A stretch of DNA of 64,000 nucleotides, from the NCBI RefSeq assembly GCF_031143425.1, contig NC_090444.1, positions 57,097,533-57,161,532 on the forward strand. The letters run 5' to 3'. Both the position numbers and the translations under genes were made by a program. This document shows, in pieces, positions 1 to 10,690 of the stretch. The notes beneath the pieces are model-generated. The model searched no databases, was not told the DNA's origin, and worked only from the letters and a program-made list of their open reading frames with translations. The number at the start of each line of letters is the position of its first letter. Positions within the stretch are counted from its first letter, which is position 1. Source of the stretch: Pleurodeles waltl (Eukaryota > Chordata > Amphibia > Caudata > Salamandridae).

Positions 1-592
1 AATCGCAATTTGGGTTTTGCGATTCAGTTTTAGGAAGGGGTGTGTTTAGGGCGTCCCTTCAGAATACTGAATCTGAATGGTGTGTATGACTGTTTTGTGG
101 CTGCGAATGTGGTTGCAAAACAATTATAGTTAGCACCAGTTTGAAATTAACCCATTTTCAAAGGACAGTGGTACCCAATGGACCCCTTCTCATTTCTGAA
201 TTCATGCAAAAACATTTTTAAGAGCAGGCAGTGGTCTCATGGACCAATGCCTACTCTTAAAAACTGAAACTGAAATGTTTCATTTTTTTCTTTTTAATTG
301 CATTCCGCTTTCCTTTAAGGAAAACGGGCTGCATTTAAAAAAAAGATTGCTTTATTTAAAAGCAATCACAGACATGGTGGTCTGCTGACCCCAGCAGGCC
401 AAAATCCCTGGGATTTTTGTGATTCCCAGTGGGTCGCAAATTGCAACCTACCTCATTAATATTAATGAGGTAGGTCTATTTGCCACCCCCCTGGAACCGC
501 ATTAGAAACTCAATGGAGTGTCTTGCGTTTGGAATTGCGATTCACATGGAATTGTAATTAGGAAATCGCAATTCTGAATATTTGTACATGTG
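1..592 (-). mobile_element. Harbinger-type non-autonomous element (MITE-like), cut by window start
   Basis: No coding capacity. Read on the minus strand, it aligns along its whole length with the element at 24630-25350. Shared landmarks are the terminal sequence, a long/short pair of TCGCAA/TTGCGA motifs, the 'acctacctcatta' block, the A-rich stretch and the segment with 'tggtctgctgacc'. The end near 592 gives the same GTACATGTGGC-like terminus on the reverse strand. The other terminus lies outside the window. Its ends resemble those of the complete Harbinger elements in this window, so it was probably mobilised in trans by that transposase (inference). Confidence 0.7.
446..475. repeat. 30-bp perfect palindrome inside the MITE
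   Basis: The stretch centred on TTAATATTAA reads identically on both strands over 30 bases (arms ACCTACCTCATTAAT). The homologous place in the 24630-25350 copy (near 24767-24792) keeps the outer arms but has lost perfect symmetry. The palindrome is therefore a family feature, best preserved here. Confidence 0.85.
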
Positions 593-601
593 GCATATGA
601 T

Positions 602-1045
602 ATTTTTTTTCAACTGATTCATCAAACAATATATAGCAAAGCAACAAAAACTACAAACTTTAAAGATGGGGACCCAAATTAAAGTCTTCGCACCAGATCA
701 ACATCCTATAATTTTAAGCACATCACATAACACAAAACACAATTTTCGAATAAAATAATATCTAATATTTTTTTCCAACTGATTCATAAAAAAAGCAACA
801 AAAACTATGGACTTTGAAGCTGGGAAACAAATTTGTTTTTTCACAAATCACGTAACGCAAAACATAGCATTTGAATAAAATATCAAATATTTTTTTCAAA
901 TGATTCATAAAACAATATATAGCAAAGCATCAAAATCTCTGGACTTTAAAACTGGGTAATGGAATTCAAGTCTCAGCATCAAATTAATATCCTATGAGTT
1001 TAAGCAAATCAAGTAACGCAAACACAGCACAGAAGAAAAAAAAGC
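602..1045. repeat. Three-unit AT-rich tandem repeat
   Basis: A block beginning ATTTTTTTCAACTGATTCAT and continuing through 'agcaaagca(a/t)caaaa' and 'ggactttaaa' recurs at about 602, 767 and 889. Spacing is 165 and then 122 bp, the shorter one caused by internal deletion. Each unit ends with a 'taacgcaaaacacagca'-like segment. It has no coding content. From 1046 to 1565 the sequence is A-rich and holds nothing else I can identify. Confidence 0.65.
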
Positions 1046-1568
1046 AAATTAAACATTTCACCAAATGCAATCACAAATTATTTACAAAATCCAAAACACA
1101 TGAAACTCACTCTCATATGGGCAAATAAAAAGTATATAAAATTAACTTTTACTAAAACCAAAACACACTCAGATCTGCACATGTAATAAAATCAAGTAAT
1201 GCAAAAACAAAAATATTAGTGAACAGCACTTCAAAACAAAAAACACACTCAAATATATGGACATAAAAAGCCTACAAAAAGCACCTACAAAACATGAAAA
1301 AGAGAGAAGATAAAACAGGCAAATCCATCTACTTGGCAAACAAGAACAAAAAAAGTATGCATGTGAAACAATAATTAGACGAAAGAGGAGGAATTCAAGT
1401 AATAGGGCCATGCTCCAAAGGTGGGAACAAAATGCCAAAAAGGAGGGTACAAAGAGAAGCTTAAACATACAAAATAAGACACCACAAACCAATTAAAAGC
1501 GAAAGATGGGGAGAAAACCCATTGGAGAATACAACGTGGCTTGAAGAACTAAAAAGGGTGGAGAAAGT

Positions 1569-2039
1569 GTGACAGCATTGGCTTTTAGGTCATTAATGCC
1601 AACAGAAGGAAAATACCCAACTATTGAGAGGGAAGCACTTACATGTGCTCGGGCGCTGAAGCATTTCAGGGAGGTTGTGTGGGGTAACCCAATTACAATC
1701 CATTGTGATTACAAACCTTTGGTAAAATTATTGACAACAGAGGGTACTACAAATGCTTCTGCAAGAATTGCCAGAATTTTCATTTGTATGCAAGACTTCA
1801 TATACAAATTAGTATACATGCCAGGGAAGGAAAATGCTGTTGCAGATTTCCTTTACAGAATGCCTATCCCTGGATGGGGGATTTTTGTTAAGGGGGAAAG
1901 AATAGTTTCTCCTCATGGACTGCGTGATAACATTTTAGCACTGTGTTACAAGGGCCATTTTGTTATCAGTCGAAACAAAGCTACATACAAAAAAACTAAA
2001 ATGGTGACCTGGCATAGATTCCACATGGTAAGTGAATGA
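1569..2039 (+). pseudogene. pol: Gypsy pol fragment: RNase H domain and start of integrase zinc region
   Basis: An open frame of 156 codons matches the Gypsy RNase H pattern. It has the YPTIEREAL block, the HCDYKPL block holding the conserved aspartate of the 'DHKPL' motif, the SARIARI segment, and a closing PGKENAVADFL block like the family's 'pGk.N.vADaLSR'. Downstream, LRDNIL and GH...K resemble the integrase zinc-binding region, with the first histidine replaced by cysteine. A stop at 2037-2039 separates this from the rest of the integrase. The first methionine is not a real start, because the frame is the middle of a polyprotein. The product would cut RNA in RNA:DNA hybrids during reverse transcription, but this copy is dead. 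Confidence 0.85.
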
Positions 2040-2090
2040 ATGTGTAAATGTTTGAGAGCAGACAAGTCCTGACAGACCTTCAGGTCTCCT

Positions 2091-2465
2091 ATGAGTGAAA
2101 ATGTTGGTCCAAAGATTCTGTGGGATTACATAGCAATTGATATAATGTGTCCAGTTGGACCGCTACAGAAATATATCATAGTGATTATGAATGTATTCTT
2201 GAGGTGGCCTGTGGCAAAAATTATACAGAATGCAGACTCTAATTCATTGTCGATCTCCATGGATCAAGTCTTTAGTTCTAAAGGTATTACAACAACAGTA
2301 TTAAGTGATAATGGAGTGCAATTTATATCTCATGTATTTTTTCAGTATTGTGAGAAAGTGGTCATTAAATTAAAAAGAACAACTGGCTCAATAACTCTAG
2401 TAGGAATGGTATGGTTGAAAGTTTTAACTGTGTTCTTAGAGGAGTCAACCATTCAGCTTACATAA
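2091..2465 (+). pseudogene. pol: Gypsy integrase catalytic core, first part
   Basis: The frame carries two of the three DD35E residues. The first aspartate is in IAIDIM (codon 2139-2141). The second is in LSDNGVQF (codon 2307-2309), a hallmark of retroelement integrases. The spacing between them is normal. Shortly after the second aspartate the reading frame is wrong, so the glutamate appears in the overlapping frame that opens at 2411. The integrase would insert the element's DNA into the host chromosome. The frameshift, plus the stop just upstream, means no functional enzyme can be made. Confidence 0.85.
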
Positions 2466-3140
2466 GGGACTGGGAATTACAGGTAATAAAAGCAGTATGG
2501 TCTTACAGGATCACAAGGGCTAAAGCAACAGGATTGTCTCCTTTCTTGACTATGAGGGAAGAAACCCAAGAACCAAGTACAGTTCAGGTTGGTAAAATGG
2601 CACGTGTGAAATCACGATCTGTTGAGGATGTCAGAAACACAGTAACTGAAGGACATTTGAAGAGCGAAAATTACCATTATATTAAAAATAGTAAAACATC
2701 GATGTCTGTGTAGGTAGGGGACTGGGTCCGGATAAAGAAACCTGGATTCACAGCAAAAGCTGACAGCAAATTCTATGAACCTGAAGAGATGGTAGAAGTC
2801 TTACACAAAACTGTCCGATTGCAAAATAGCAAAGTTTGGAATCTTAAACATAATAGTGTTGAATGATGTTAAAGGATGGAGAGATCGAAAAGACAATAAA
2901 TCTGTTGAATGGTTGGATGAGAATGAACAATTGTGTGGAATAGGTACTTTTTCAGATATAAGCAACATGGGAAACTCTGAGAGTCACATTTTAGGGAAGG
3001 AGTCATCACAACTTACCAATAAGTCTCCTTTGGAAAACAAGGCAATTCAGCAACAGGTAGAGACATCATCTCATATGAATATTATTGAACAGGATAGGAC
3101 AAGAAAACCACCTAAATAGTTAAAAGACTGTATACAATGA
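2411..3140 (+). pseudogene. pol: Gypsy integrase, glutamate to C-terminus
   Basis: After the frameshift the integrase continues with MVESFN, whose glutamate (codon 2417-2419) lies about 36 codons after the second aspartate, as DD35E requires. A tryptophan-containing helix and the 'TGLSPF' block follow. After a stop near 2711, the frame GDWVRIKKPGF marks the SH3-like C-terminal domain. The frame then runs through a variable tail to a basic RTRKPPK motif near 3100, similar to the 'R.R.rkPp' ends of many Gypsy polyproteins. The motif order is direct evidence; the exact end of the polyprotein is inferred. Confidence 0.75.
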
Positions 3141-3305
3141 ATGTAGTAATTACTTTAAGTATGTTTTATTCTAACAGCTCCTTCTAATCGCTCCTAACTC
3201 AATATTTTCTATTATCTTCTATTTTTTTCATTTTCTCCTCATGTACTCTATTTTCTTAAAAGAAGAGAAATAAAATGTGTATCTCGTTTTATTTTATTTT
3301 TATTT

Positions 3306-3320
3306 AAAAGGAGGGGAAGA
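3306..3320 (+). promoter_or_regulatory. Polypurine tract of the Gypsy element
   Basis: A run of 15 purines, AAAAGGAGGGGAAGA, lies 3 bp before a TG dinucleotide that opens the presumed 3' LTR. In LTR retrotransposons this tract primes plus-strand DNA synthesis. Its position directly after the pol C-terminus fits. Confidence 0.75.
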
Positions 3321-3323
3321 TAT

Positions 3324-3660
3324 TGTTGTTTGTTATATTCTGTAGGGGGGGTGTGCTGTGGGTTTGTGTTTTCCCACAAAGGAGTGCTGTATGTTTCACA
3401 CTGAGGATTTTATGTTAGAGTGTTCTAGGAGAGAGAGGACAACAGTTGGACAGAGGACATCGAGAGATACGGTCAGTTCTATACTCTCTGTACCTTGGAA
3501 AATGAAGTACTTGAACAAGGATGTTGTGACTACTTACTTCTACAGTATCCTTTCCCTACCAATAAATGTATAACCAGACTTGATGGATGGTACAGTTTTA
3601 TGGAATTTAGCACAATTTGCTTTGGTGCATTGCTGCCTTCTCTATTTCCAGTTGAATCCA
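3324..3660 (+). mobile_element. Presumed 3' LTR of the Gypsy element
   Basis: It starts with TGTTGTTTGTT just after the polypurine tract and contains an AATAAA signal at 3561-3566. No second LTR exists in the window for comparison, so the end (a CA somewhere near 3660) is a guess. Confidence 0.5.
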
Positions 3661-3694
3661 GACATGCGACACAGTATTATTCACTCATAATATG

Positions 3695-3948
3695 TGTTTA
3701 TTTTTGCCTAATGCTTTGCTTCATGAACTGAAGCTGTTGCCCGTATTTGTACTTTTAGTCACCTCATACTTCTTTCTATATGCAGCTATTTTACTACTCA
3801 TGTTTGCAATTGTAATCTTGTTTTCAAACCTGTTTACCACAATGCATTTATAGATCTGAAATGTCTGCCATCACTCATGGTCATTCTCAGATTAGTACTG
3901 GTAATGGTACTGCTATAAAAACACATTATTTGAAATAAGCAGATATTT
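3695..3948 (+). repeat. Dispersed repeat, copy 1 (inverted partner at 10428-10690)
   Basis: The segment from 'gtttatttttgcctaatgct' through 'atagatctgaaatgtctgcc' aligns with the reverse complement of 10428-10690 over about 250 bp. It is interrupted only by small indels. The class is unknown. Neighbouring sequence in the second copy suggests an LTR-derived piece. From 3949 to 4290 nothing else is recognised. Confidence 0.65.
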
Positions 3949-4290
3949 GGATAAGAGAAGTGAAACATTTATTGTCATGTGTTGTGTAACTTACGCTGTG
4001 ATCCAGAGGGAAATAAATTGAACATGTGGATGTAATATTGTATTATTTCAAAAGCTGAATACCTATTTAGAGGTGGAAACATTTCCTCGTGCTGCCTCAC
4101 CAAAATGGAAGCAAAGACGGCCTGTCTTTCTGTTTTTTTAGCCCACCTGCTACCACTTACTCTGGCCAAATGATGCCTCAAGGGGCTCTAATCTTGGTTT
4201 ACTGGTTCTTCACCAAAAATGAGGCAAAATGATGCAACTGCCAGCTCTCTGCTACACAATCATGAAGTGTAGTTAAGCTAAAATGAGAAT

Positions 4291-4545
4291 GTCTGGGTTA
4301 AAGCCCAGACGTGGGTCCCTTGCTCACTGTGCCACTGGATTCAAGCTAGACTGGCTGATGAAGCGTGATAACCTGAAACCGGCCCCAGGATGCTTGTTTC
4401 CAGTCGAGGGAGGACCTGGCCTGGCAATTCGGGCTGGACTGTTCCAATGGGGAACAGGGTCAAGGCTGATTTGCATATGGCTGGGTCCAAACTGGGGTGG
4501 CATTGTGAGCAAAAGAACGATGGATTAAACCCAGATCTGTGACTG
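4291..4545 (+). repeat. Dispersed 250-bp repeat, copy 1 (SINE-sized)
   Basis: It opens with a small hairpin (GTCTGGG ... CCCAGAC) and aligns along its length with the reverse complement of 35386-35640. Shared blocks include 'cgtgggtcccttgctc', 'ggctgatgaagcgtgata', 'ggatgcttgtttccagtc' and 'ggctgggtccaaactgg'. Size and GC content would fit a SINE, but I see no clear RNA polymerase III A/B boxes or poly(A) tail. From 4546 to 5628 I see only unremarkable AT-rich sequence with a short CA run near 5168. Confidence 0.65.
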
Positions 4546-6691
4546 GGGGGGGGTGTTTAAAATTTCAGCACTCCATCCATCATCCTTTTGTGTTGTTGCT
4601 GCTGTTGCAGAGTAGTCAGCTCTGTCAGCCCACCAACATGCTGATGAAACTGTGCCCCTTGGCCCCTGCGGCCACCCCTTCTGGCCTAGGATCATCACTG
4701 CCTTCCTGGGTCAGGTAGGCTCTCTGACTGCTTTTCATTGGAAAGAAACTGTGCATGCATTCACTTTTAAACTGAACCAAGAATGCTGGAGAAGCAGTAT
4801 AAAATGATCATTTATTTTTGTATTTTCGGTGCATTGCATGGTAATTTGCATTAGTAAAGTATGCAATTACTTTTCTAAATTAGATCTCAGGACCACGAGG
4901 GACCTGAGTGTTTTTGAAGTCTACATTAGTATTCATTGGGGCCTGCACAGTATTTAGCTATGTGCGACATTTTTAATTTTGAGAGTAAAATCTCTTACTG
5001 AGCAGTGGTTTATAAGGTTTTAGTGTGTAATTAGTGTGTACTGTGCTGAAGTTTTAAGCTTAAATAAGTGCATTTTCTGATGAATAGTTCGGTAGATGTG
5101 CTTTCAATCAGGTATGGTGAGGTATCTGTCGGATTTCACCTCTGAGGTTTGTATTCATACACTGACAAAAACACACACACTGTCTCTTGCTCTGGCCCTA
5201 AAAAAAATTATTTTACAAAATATTGTGTGCCTCTCACTTAATACTCCAACCAATCTGCATTCCTCTCTCTTCCCACTGCCCCCTATTTCTTTCTTTCTTT
5301 TTACAGTTTTATATGGCACAAGTTGGACCCAAAAGTATTGGAGTGCTTTGCAGGAGCACACCAGTTCTGATACACAAGGACAAATTCATTTATGGCAGGC
5401 ACAGGGAGATTATGCCCCACTCATGCCCTGCTTGTAGTATAATATATTTCATCATTATATACCAGCATGATTGTTGGAAAATATGAAGCTCACACCACCA
5501 ATCCTAAAGACCAAACTACGCCCCTGTAAACATGGTCACTGGTCTTCACATGGCCATCAAAATATCTGTCCAGAATGGAAAAGTCTGGACATGGTCTAAG
5601 GTGGTAACTTGGTTCACTGTGACACAATTTAACCCCTTCGCTGCCAGGCCTTTTCCCCCTCCTGTGCCGAGCCTTTTTTTGGCTATTTGGTGCAGTTCAT
5701 GCTTAGGCTCTCATAACTTTTTGTTCACATAAGCTACCCACGCCAAATTTACATCCTTTTTTTCCAACATCCTAGGGATTCTAGGGGTACCCAGACTTTG
5801 TGGGTTCCCCTGAAGGAGACCAAGAAATTAGCCAAAATACAGTGATTTTTTATTTTATTTTTTTAAATGGGAAAAAAGGGCGTTGTTTCCCCTGAAAATG
5901 GCATTAACAAAGAGTTTGCCGTGGCAAGATCACCATCTTCCCAGCTTTCAGGAACAGGCAGACTTGAATTGGAAAACCCAATTTTTCAATACAATTTTGA
6001 CATTTTACTGGGACATACCCCATTTTTACTATTTGTTGTGCTTTCAGCCTCCTTCCAGTTAGTGAGTGACCAAAATGGGTGAGAAACCAATCCTGGATCC
6101 CAGAAAGCTAAACATTTCTGAAAAGTAGACAAAATTCTGAATTCAGCAACGGGTCATTTGTGTTCATCCTACAAGTGTTTCCTACAGAAAATAACAGCTG
6201 AAATAAAAAAATATTAAAATTGAGGTGAAAAAAACAGCCATTTTTCTCCACGTTTTACTCTGTAACTTTTCCTTGTTTTGTGAGATTTTTCAAAGCAATA
6301 TACCGTTAGGTCAGCTGGACTCTTCTGGTTGCGGGGATATATGGGGCTTGAAGGTTCATCACGAACTCTAGGTACCCAGAGCCAATAAATGAGCTGCACC
6401 TTGCAATGGGTTTTTATTCTATACCGGGTATACAGCAATTCATTTGCTGAAATATAAAAAGTGAAAAACAGATATCAAGAAAACCTTTGCATTTCCAAAA
6501 TGGCCACAAGATAAGGTGTTGAGAAGCAGTGGTTATTTGCACCTCTCTGAATTCCGGGGTGCCCATACTAGCAAGTGAATTACAGGGCATTTCATAAAAA
6601 AGACGTCTGTTTTACACTCTGCCTTACATTTGGAAGGAAAAAATGTACAGAAAGACAAGGGGCAATAACATTTGTTTTGCTATTCTGTGTT

Positions 6692-6858
6692 CCCCCAAGT
6701 CTCCTGATAAAAATGGTACCTCATGGGTGTGGGTAGGCCTAGCGCCCACGAAAGTTATGGCCCAAAACACAACGTGGACACATCACATTTTTTCCCAGAA
6801 AACAGAGGTGTTTTTTACAAAGTGACTACCTTTGGATTTTGACCTCTAGCTCAGCCGG
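6692..6858 (+). repeat. Direct repeat, first copy (second at 7076-7243)
   Basis: Both copies run from 'cccccaagtctcc' to 'tagctcagccgg' and contain 'aaaatggtacctca', 'agcgcccacgaaag' and 'aacacaacgtggacacatca'. By eye they differ at only a minority of positions and sit 384-385 bp apart, suggesting a higher-order tandem unit of about 385 bp. Confidence 0.85.
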
Positions 6859-7075
6859 CACCTGGGGAAACCTAGCAAACCAGCGCATTTTTGAAAACTA
6901 GACACCTAGGGGAATCCAAGGTAGGGTGACTTGTGGGGCTCTGACCAGGTTCTGTTACCCAGAATCCTTTGCAAACCTCAAAATTTTGCCAAAAAAACCA
7001 CTTTTTTCCTCTAATTTCGGTGACAGAAAGTTCTGGAATCTGAGAGGAGCCACACATTTCCTTCCACCCATGGGT

Positions 7076-7243
7076 CCCCCAAGTCTCCCTATAAAAATGG
7101 TACCTCACTTGTGTGGGTAGGCTTAGCGCCCACGAAAGGAAATGGCCCAAAACACAACGTGGACACATCACATTTTTTCACAGAAAACAGAGGTGTTTTT
7201 TGCAAAGTGCCTACCTGTGGATTTTGTCCACTAGCTCAGCCGG
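7076..7243 (+). repeat. Direct repeat, second copy
   Basis: It matches 6692-6858 over its full length and runs directly into the tandem array at 7243. Confidence 0.85.
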
Positions 7244-8262
7244 CCCCCTTGGGGGCAGTTTGACCTAAAAAACGCTGATCTGACTCCAAGGGGGGCAGAA
7301 ATGGTCTAAATACAATTTGTCCCCCAGGGGATTGACCCTTGCCTAATGGGTAGCTCCCCATCTCTAAAAAAACAAACGGAAAAAAAAACAACAATTTTGT
7401 TTTGCCCTGGCGCCTAGAGGTTTCTGCCCCCCCTGGGGGCAGATCAGCCTAATAACAATAGGCCGATCTGCCCCGGGGGGCAGAAATGGGCTAAAATAAA
7501 TGGGCCCCGCCCCCCCACACCCCTCGGGAGCGACTCTTGCCTACGGGGTCACTCCCCTTGCGTGACGTTGGCGCAAAAAGAAAGATCCCCGGTGCCTAGT
7601 GGTTTCTGCCCCCCTTGGCGGCAGATTGACCTAAAATCAGCGGATCTGCCCCCAAAGGGGGCAGAAATGGCCTAAATACAATTTGCCCCTCCAGGGGAGC
7701 AACCCTTGCCTGAGTGGTCGCTCCCCATCTGTAAAACAACAACAAACAAAAAAAAACCCCGGTGCCTAGTGGTTTCTGCCCCTCTTGAGGGCAGATCGGC
7801 CTAATTAAAATAGGCTGATCTTCCCCCGTCGGGGGGCAGAGATGGCCTAAAATAATTTTGACCCCCAGGGAACGACCCTTGCCTAAGGGGTCGCTCCCCT
7901 TGCATGAAATTCGCGGAAAAAAAAAACTCCCTTGTGTCTAGTGGTTTCTGTCCTCCTTGGGGGCAGATTGGCCCCATAAAAATAGGTCAATCTGCACCCA
8001 ATGGGGGCGGAAATGGCCTAAATACAATTTGCCCCCTTGGGGAGCGACCCTTGCCTAAGGGGTCACTCCCCACCTCAAAAATACAAAACAAAACAAAAAA
8101 AAAATGCTCCATGGTGCCTAGAGGTTTCTGCCCCCCCTGGAGTAAGATCTGTTCCACCATGGCCTTTAAAAAAAATGCCCCCCCCCCCGGGAGCGACCCT
8201 GGCCCAAGGGGTCGCTCCCTCATGCCAATTTCATTCAAAAAATAAAATCCCTGGGGTCTAGT
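7243..8262 (+). repeat. Tandem array with unit of about 170-180 bp
   Basis: The anchor GTTTCTGCCCC (or close variants) recurs at 7420, 7602, 7772, 7944 and 8124, giving units of 182, 170, 172 and 180 bp. A degenerate first unit precedes them. Each unit carries a 'gggggcagat ... atctgccccc' inverted pair, 'gcgaccc(t)tgcctaaggggtcgctcccc' and an A-rich linker. The last unit is disturbed at 8138-8160 (see findings). Confidence 0.85.
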
Positions 8263-8530
8263 GGGCGTTTTAGCAGCCGGATTGCTTGCAATCCGGCTGC
8301 CAAAACACTTCGAGAAACTTCAAAGTGAAGGAAATAACTTTCCTTCCCTTTGAAGTCTCTCGGCTTCCTCCACGTGATCGGAACAGAAATGCCAGCCCGA
8401 TGGGAGGAGGCCTTGTGACAATTGGCACGCGATCGCGCGCTGATTGTCACAGGGGGGTGGAGGGGTTATGGGTAGAAGGGGAAGGGCTTCCCCTTCCATC
8501 CCTGCCTTGGGTGGGTGGGGGGGGACCCCA

Positions 8531-8556
8531 CAGAGGGAGCGCTAGCGCTCCCTCTG
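8531..8556. repeat. 26-bp perfect palindrome
   Basis: The sequence around AGCGCTAGCGCT is fully symmetric for 26 bases (arms CAGAGGGAGCGCT). It lies just before a second, larger inverted repeat and could form a cruciform or hairpin. Confidence 0.9.
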
Positions 8557-8571
8557 GGCTCTGTGACCATG

Positions 8572-8629
8572 ACGTAATGGTTATGTCCTGGGCACACGAG
8601 CACCGTGCCTCAGGACGTAACCATTACGT
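8572..8629. repeat. Inverted repeat with 24/25-nt arms
   Basis: The arms at 8572-8595 and 8605-8629 both spell an ACGTAATGGTTA(T/C)GTCCTG-type sequence on opposite strands, around a 9-nt spacer. They differ by one substitution and a small change near the loop. It lies at the right edge of the composite repeat and may be a terminal structure. From 8641 to 10427 I find no supported gene; only an exon-like 90-bp stretch near 9230 was noted and rejected. Confidence 0.85.
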
Positions 8630-10427
8630 TCTGGACACAGAAGGGTATAAAGGGATACCATTACTGTCCAAACACACAACATCAATATGCAGTGGGGAGC
8701 AGGCGCTTGCAACTTTCACTGCTGAAGAACTGGTAAATCAGGACCAGAGCCCCGTGAGGCATCTGCAGACACAAGGATGGGGACCATAGATTAAAGGGAG
8801 GAAAGAAGGAGCAAGGGGAAAAGGGTCCAAACCTGTGATTTTGATGCATGTGGAGATGGATGGAAGATGGAAAATTGAGGAAAGTGAGCTTTATCTAGTA
8901 TATGAACACATTATTTTAGCCTATTTTAGAAGAAGCTTTGTTTAGTGGAAGCTGTTTTTATTATTTTATCATCTGCTCTTTCGCACAGAATTCTGTTACT
9001 CTTTTTCTTTCACTCTGTGCTTTTCTAAGGCTAATTATGATAAGTTTATTAGTTATTGCCAGCACAAAGTGTTCAGTATGTCCTCAACTCTTATACACAG
9101 AAATATATGTTATCACATCAGGGCAGTTTCACAGAACACTGATGTTTTATTATAAAACGCCTCACTGCCCCTTTTAGGTTAGAGAGGATTCCAGCTAGTA
9201 GCGATTGCATGTTGAACTCTGTTCTTGCAGCTTCTGCTGAGATCTGACATCTTCCTCGTCTCCATTCAGAGAACTCTTAGTGGGCCAGCGGACCTCTCCT
9301 TCACCTAAAACCACAGGTATGGGGGATGGGTTCCTTCCAGGGGTCTGAATGGCAGATTAGGGCTTACACTGTCATGCTCTTCCACCAGAATGCTCGTTTT
9401 GCAGGTAGGGATCTTAGAATCATTACTGTGACAGTATTGTGGGACTTTTCCTATGTTTCACTCTACTTCTCACTGTTTTGCTCTTCTTATGTTTTATTAT
9501 CCTCATAATAACAATATATGCCTTTGTACCTAGAATGCAGTTGGCTCAATAACTCTTAATTAACCTACTCCTGTTTCCGTTTGTCTTTACATGTGTGAGA
9601 CAAATGTAACTGAGAGAATGGAGTAAGATCTGTTCCACCACAGTTCACCTGAGAAACCTAAGACATCATGGAAAGGGCTGCCACAAATCACCTCTACTCT
9701 AGAGTACTGGTAAGGCGCTTCTAGATACCTGGAAGTGTTAGGCCGACAGTTGTCACAGCGCAGGATCAGGCTCAGTTTCTTGTGCTTGATGATGCTGTTG
9801 CCCAGATCCAGCTGTCTTGTTACTATAACAACAGTCTTTTCACAACAGAAGAATCACATCCCTGGGGTTTGAATATGATGTATTTCTACTAATTGTGTGA
9901 ACTGTTGCTGTTTTATTGATTTGTGAGACTGGGAGCAGGAGTTGGAACATATATAAGGCTTCCTATGTACCCTAAGAAACATGTTTCTAGCGCATCTTCA
10001 ATGTACCCGCAAAACTTTCCTATAACCAAATGCCTTAAACACTGCAGCACATCCATTGTCCCTTCTCACCATGACTATGCCTGTGCTTAATTCACTGGAC
10101 TGCTGAAGAAGATGTTTGCAGCTCTAAAGGCTGTCCTGCATGCTGCAACCAAGTTTGTCTGCACATGTGACCCTGGTCCTTTCCTCAATATAAAGCTCCT
10201 AAAGGAAGAATTAATTGATACTACTGCCTGCTTAAAGTAGAACGTGTTACACCCAAATACACCTAATAGCCCTTCTTGGCAAGTGACTATCTCTTGGGGA
10301 TCTGAACAATAATTATGGAGTAATACAATGCTGTAGTCAGAATGTTTACTTTCTTTGCCTCAGGCTCATATGCACAACACATGACCACCATTTTTCCTCT
10401 TCTCTCATCCAAATCAGTGTTTAATAA

Positions 10428-10690
10428 ATGTTTGTTTTATGGCAGCACCATCAAAGACACTAATCTGATGGTAGCTATAAACCATGACAGACATTTCAGA
10501 TCTATATAAACATTGTTTTAAACAGGTTTTAAATAGGCGTTAAAGAGTTTTGAAAGCAAAATTAATATTGCAAGGAGGATTAGTAAAAGAGCTGCAAACA
10601 GCAAGAAAAATTAGGTGAATAAATGTAGAAAAACAGATAACAACTTCAGTTCATAAAGCAAAGCATCAGGCAAAATAAACTGTTAGACCT
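10428..10690 (-). repeat. Dispersed repeat, copy 2 (inverted partner of 3695-3948)
   Basis: The reverse complement matches 3695-3948, including 'atagatctgaaatgtctg' and 'gatgctttgctttatgaact'. On its right the sequence 'tgttagacctgtcaaccctag' begins with TG like an LTR edge, but no partner was found. Confidence 0.65.

Larger units (their letters stand above)
1566..3660 (+). mobile_element. Ty3/Gypsy LTR retrotransposon, 5'-truncated and inactive
   Basis: The order of parts is the 3' half of a Gypsy pol (RNase H, zinc-binding region, integrase core, integrase C-terminus), then a polypurine tract at 3306-3320, then what looks like a 3' LTR opening with TG at 3324. The gag, protease and reverse transcriptase parts and the 5' LTR are absent. 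The homology begins abruptly inside the RT/RNase H junction near 1566. Stop codons and at least one frameshift break the frame. Because the 5' end is missing, no target-site duplication can be checked, and the end of the LTR is only approximate. Confidence 0.85.
5629..8640 (+). repeat. GC-rich composite repeat family, about 3 kb, unclassified
   Basis: It begins at 'ttaaccccttcgctgcc' and ends after a pair of strong palindromes near 8630. Internally it is built of duplicated modules: a roughly 167-bp direct repeat and a roughly 175-bp tandem array, listed separately. No reading frame here has protein-like conservation, and the open frames on both strands follow the G/C-rich repeats. A TTAA lies exactly at the left end, but no matching right-hand TTAA is present, so I cannot assign it to a TTAA-targeting transposon family. 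Confidence 0.55.

Noticed and set aside
7904..8789. Frames of 113 and 167 codons in the GC-rich array
   Set aside because: They change with each tandem unit and cross palindromes; no protein signal.
9226..9316. Possible host exon with acceptor (TTCTTGCAG) and donor (CAGGTATGGG)
   Set aside because: No open frame runs across it, no partner exon is visible, and such splice-like pairs are expected by chance in this length of DNA.
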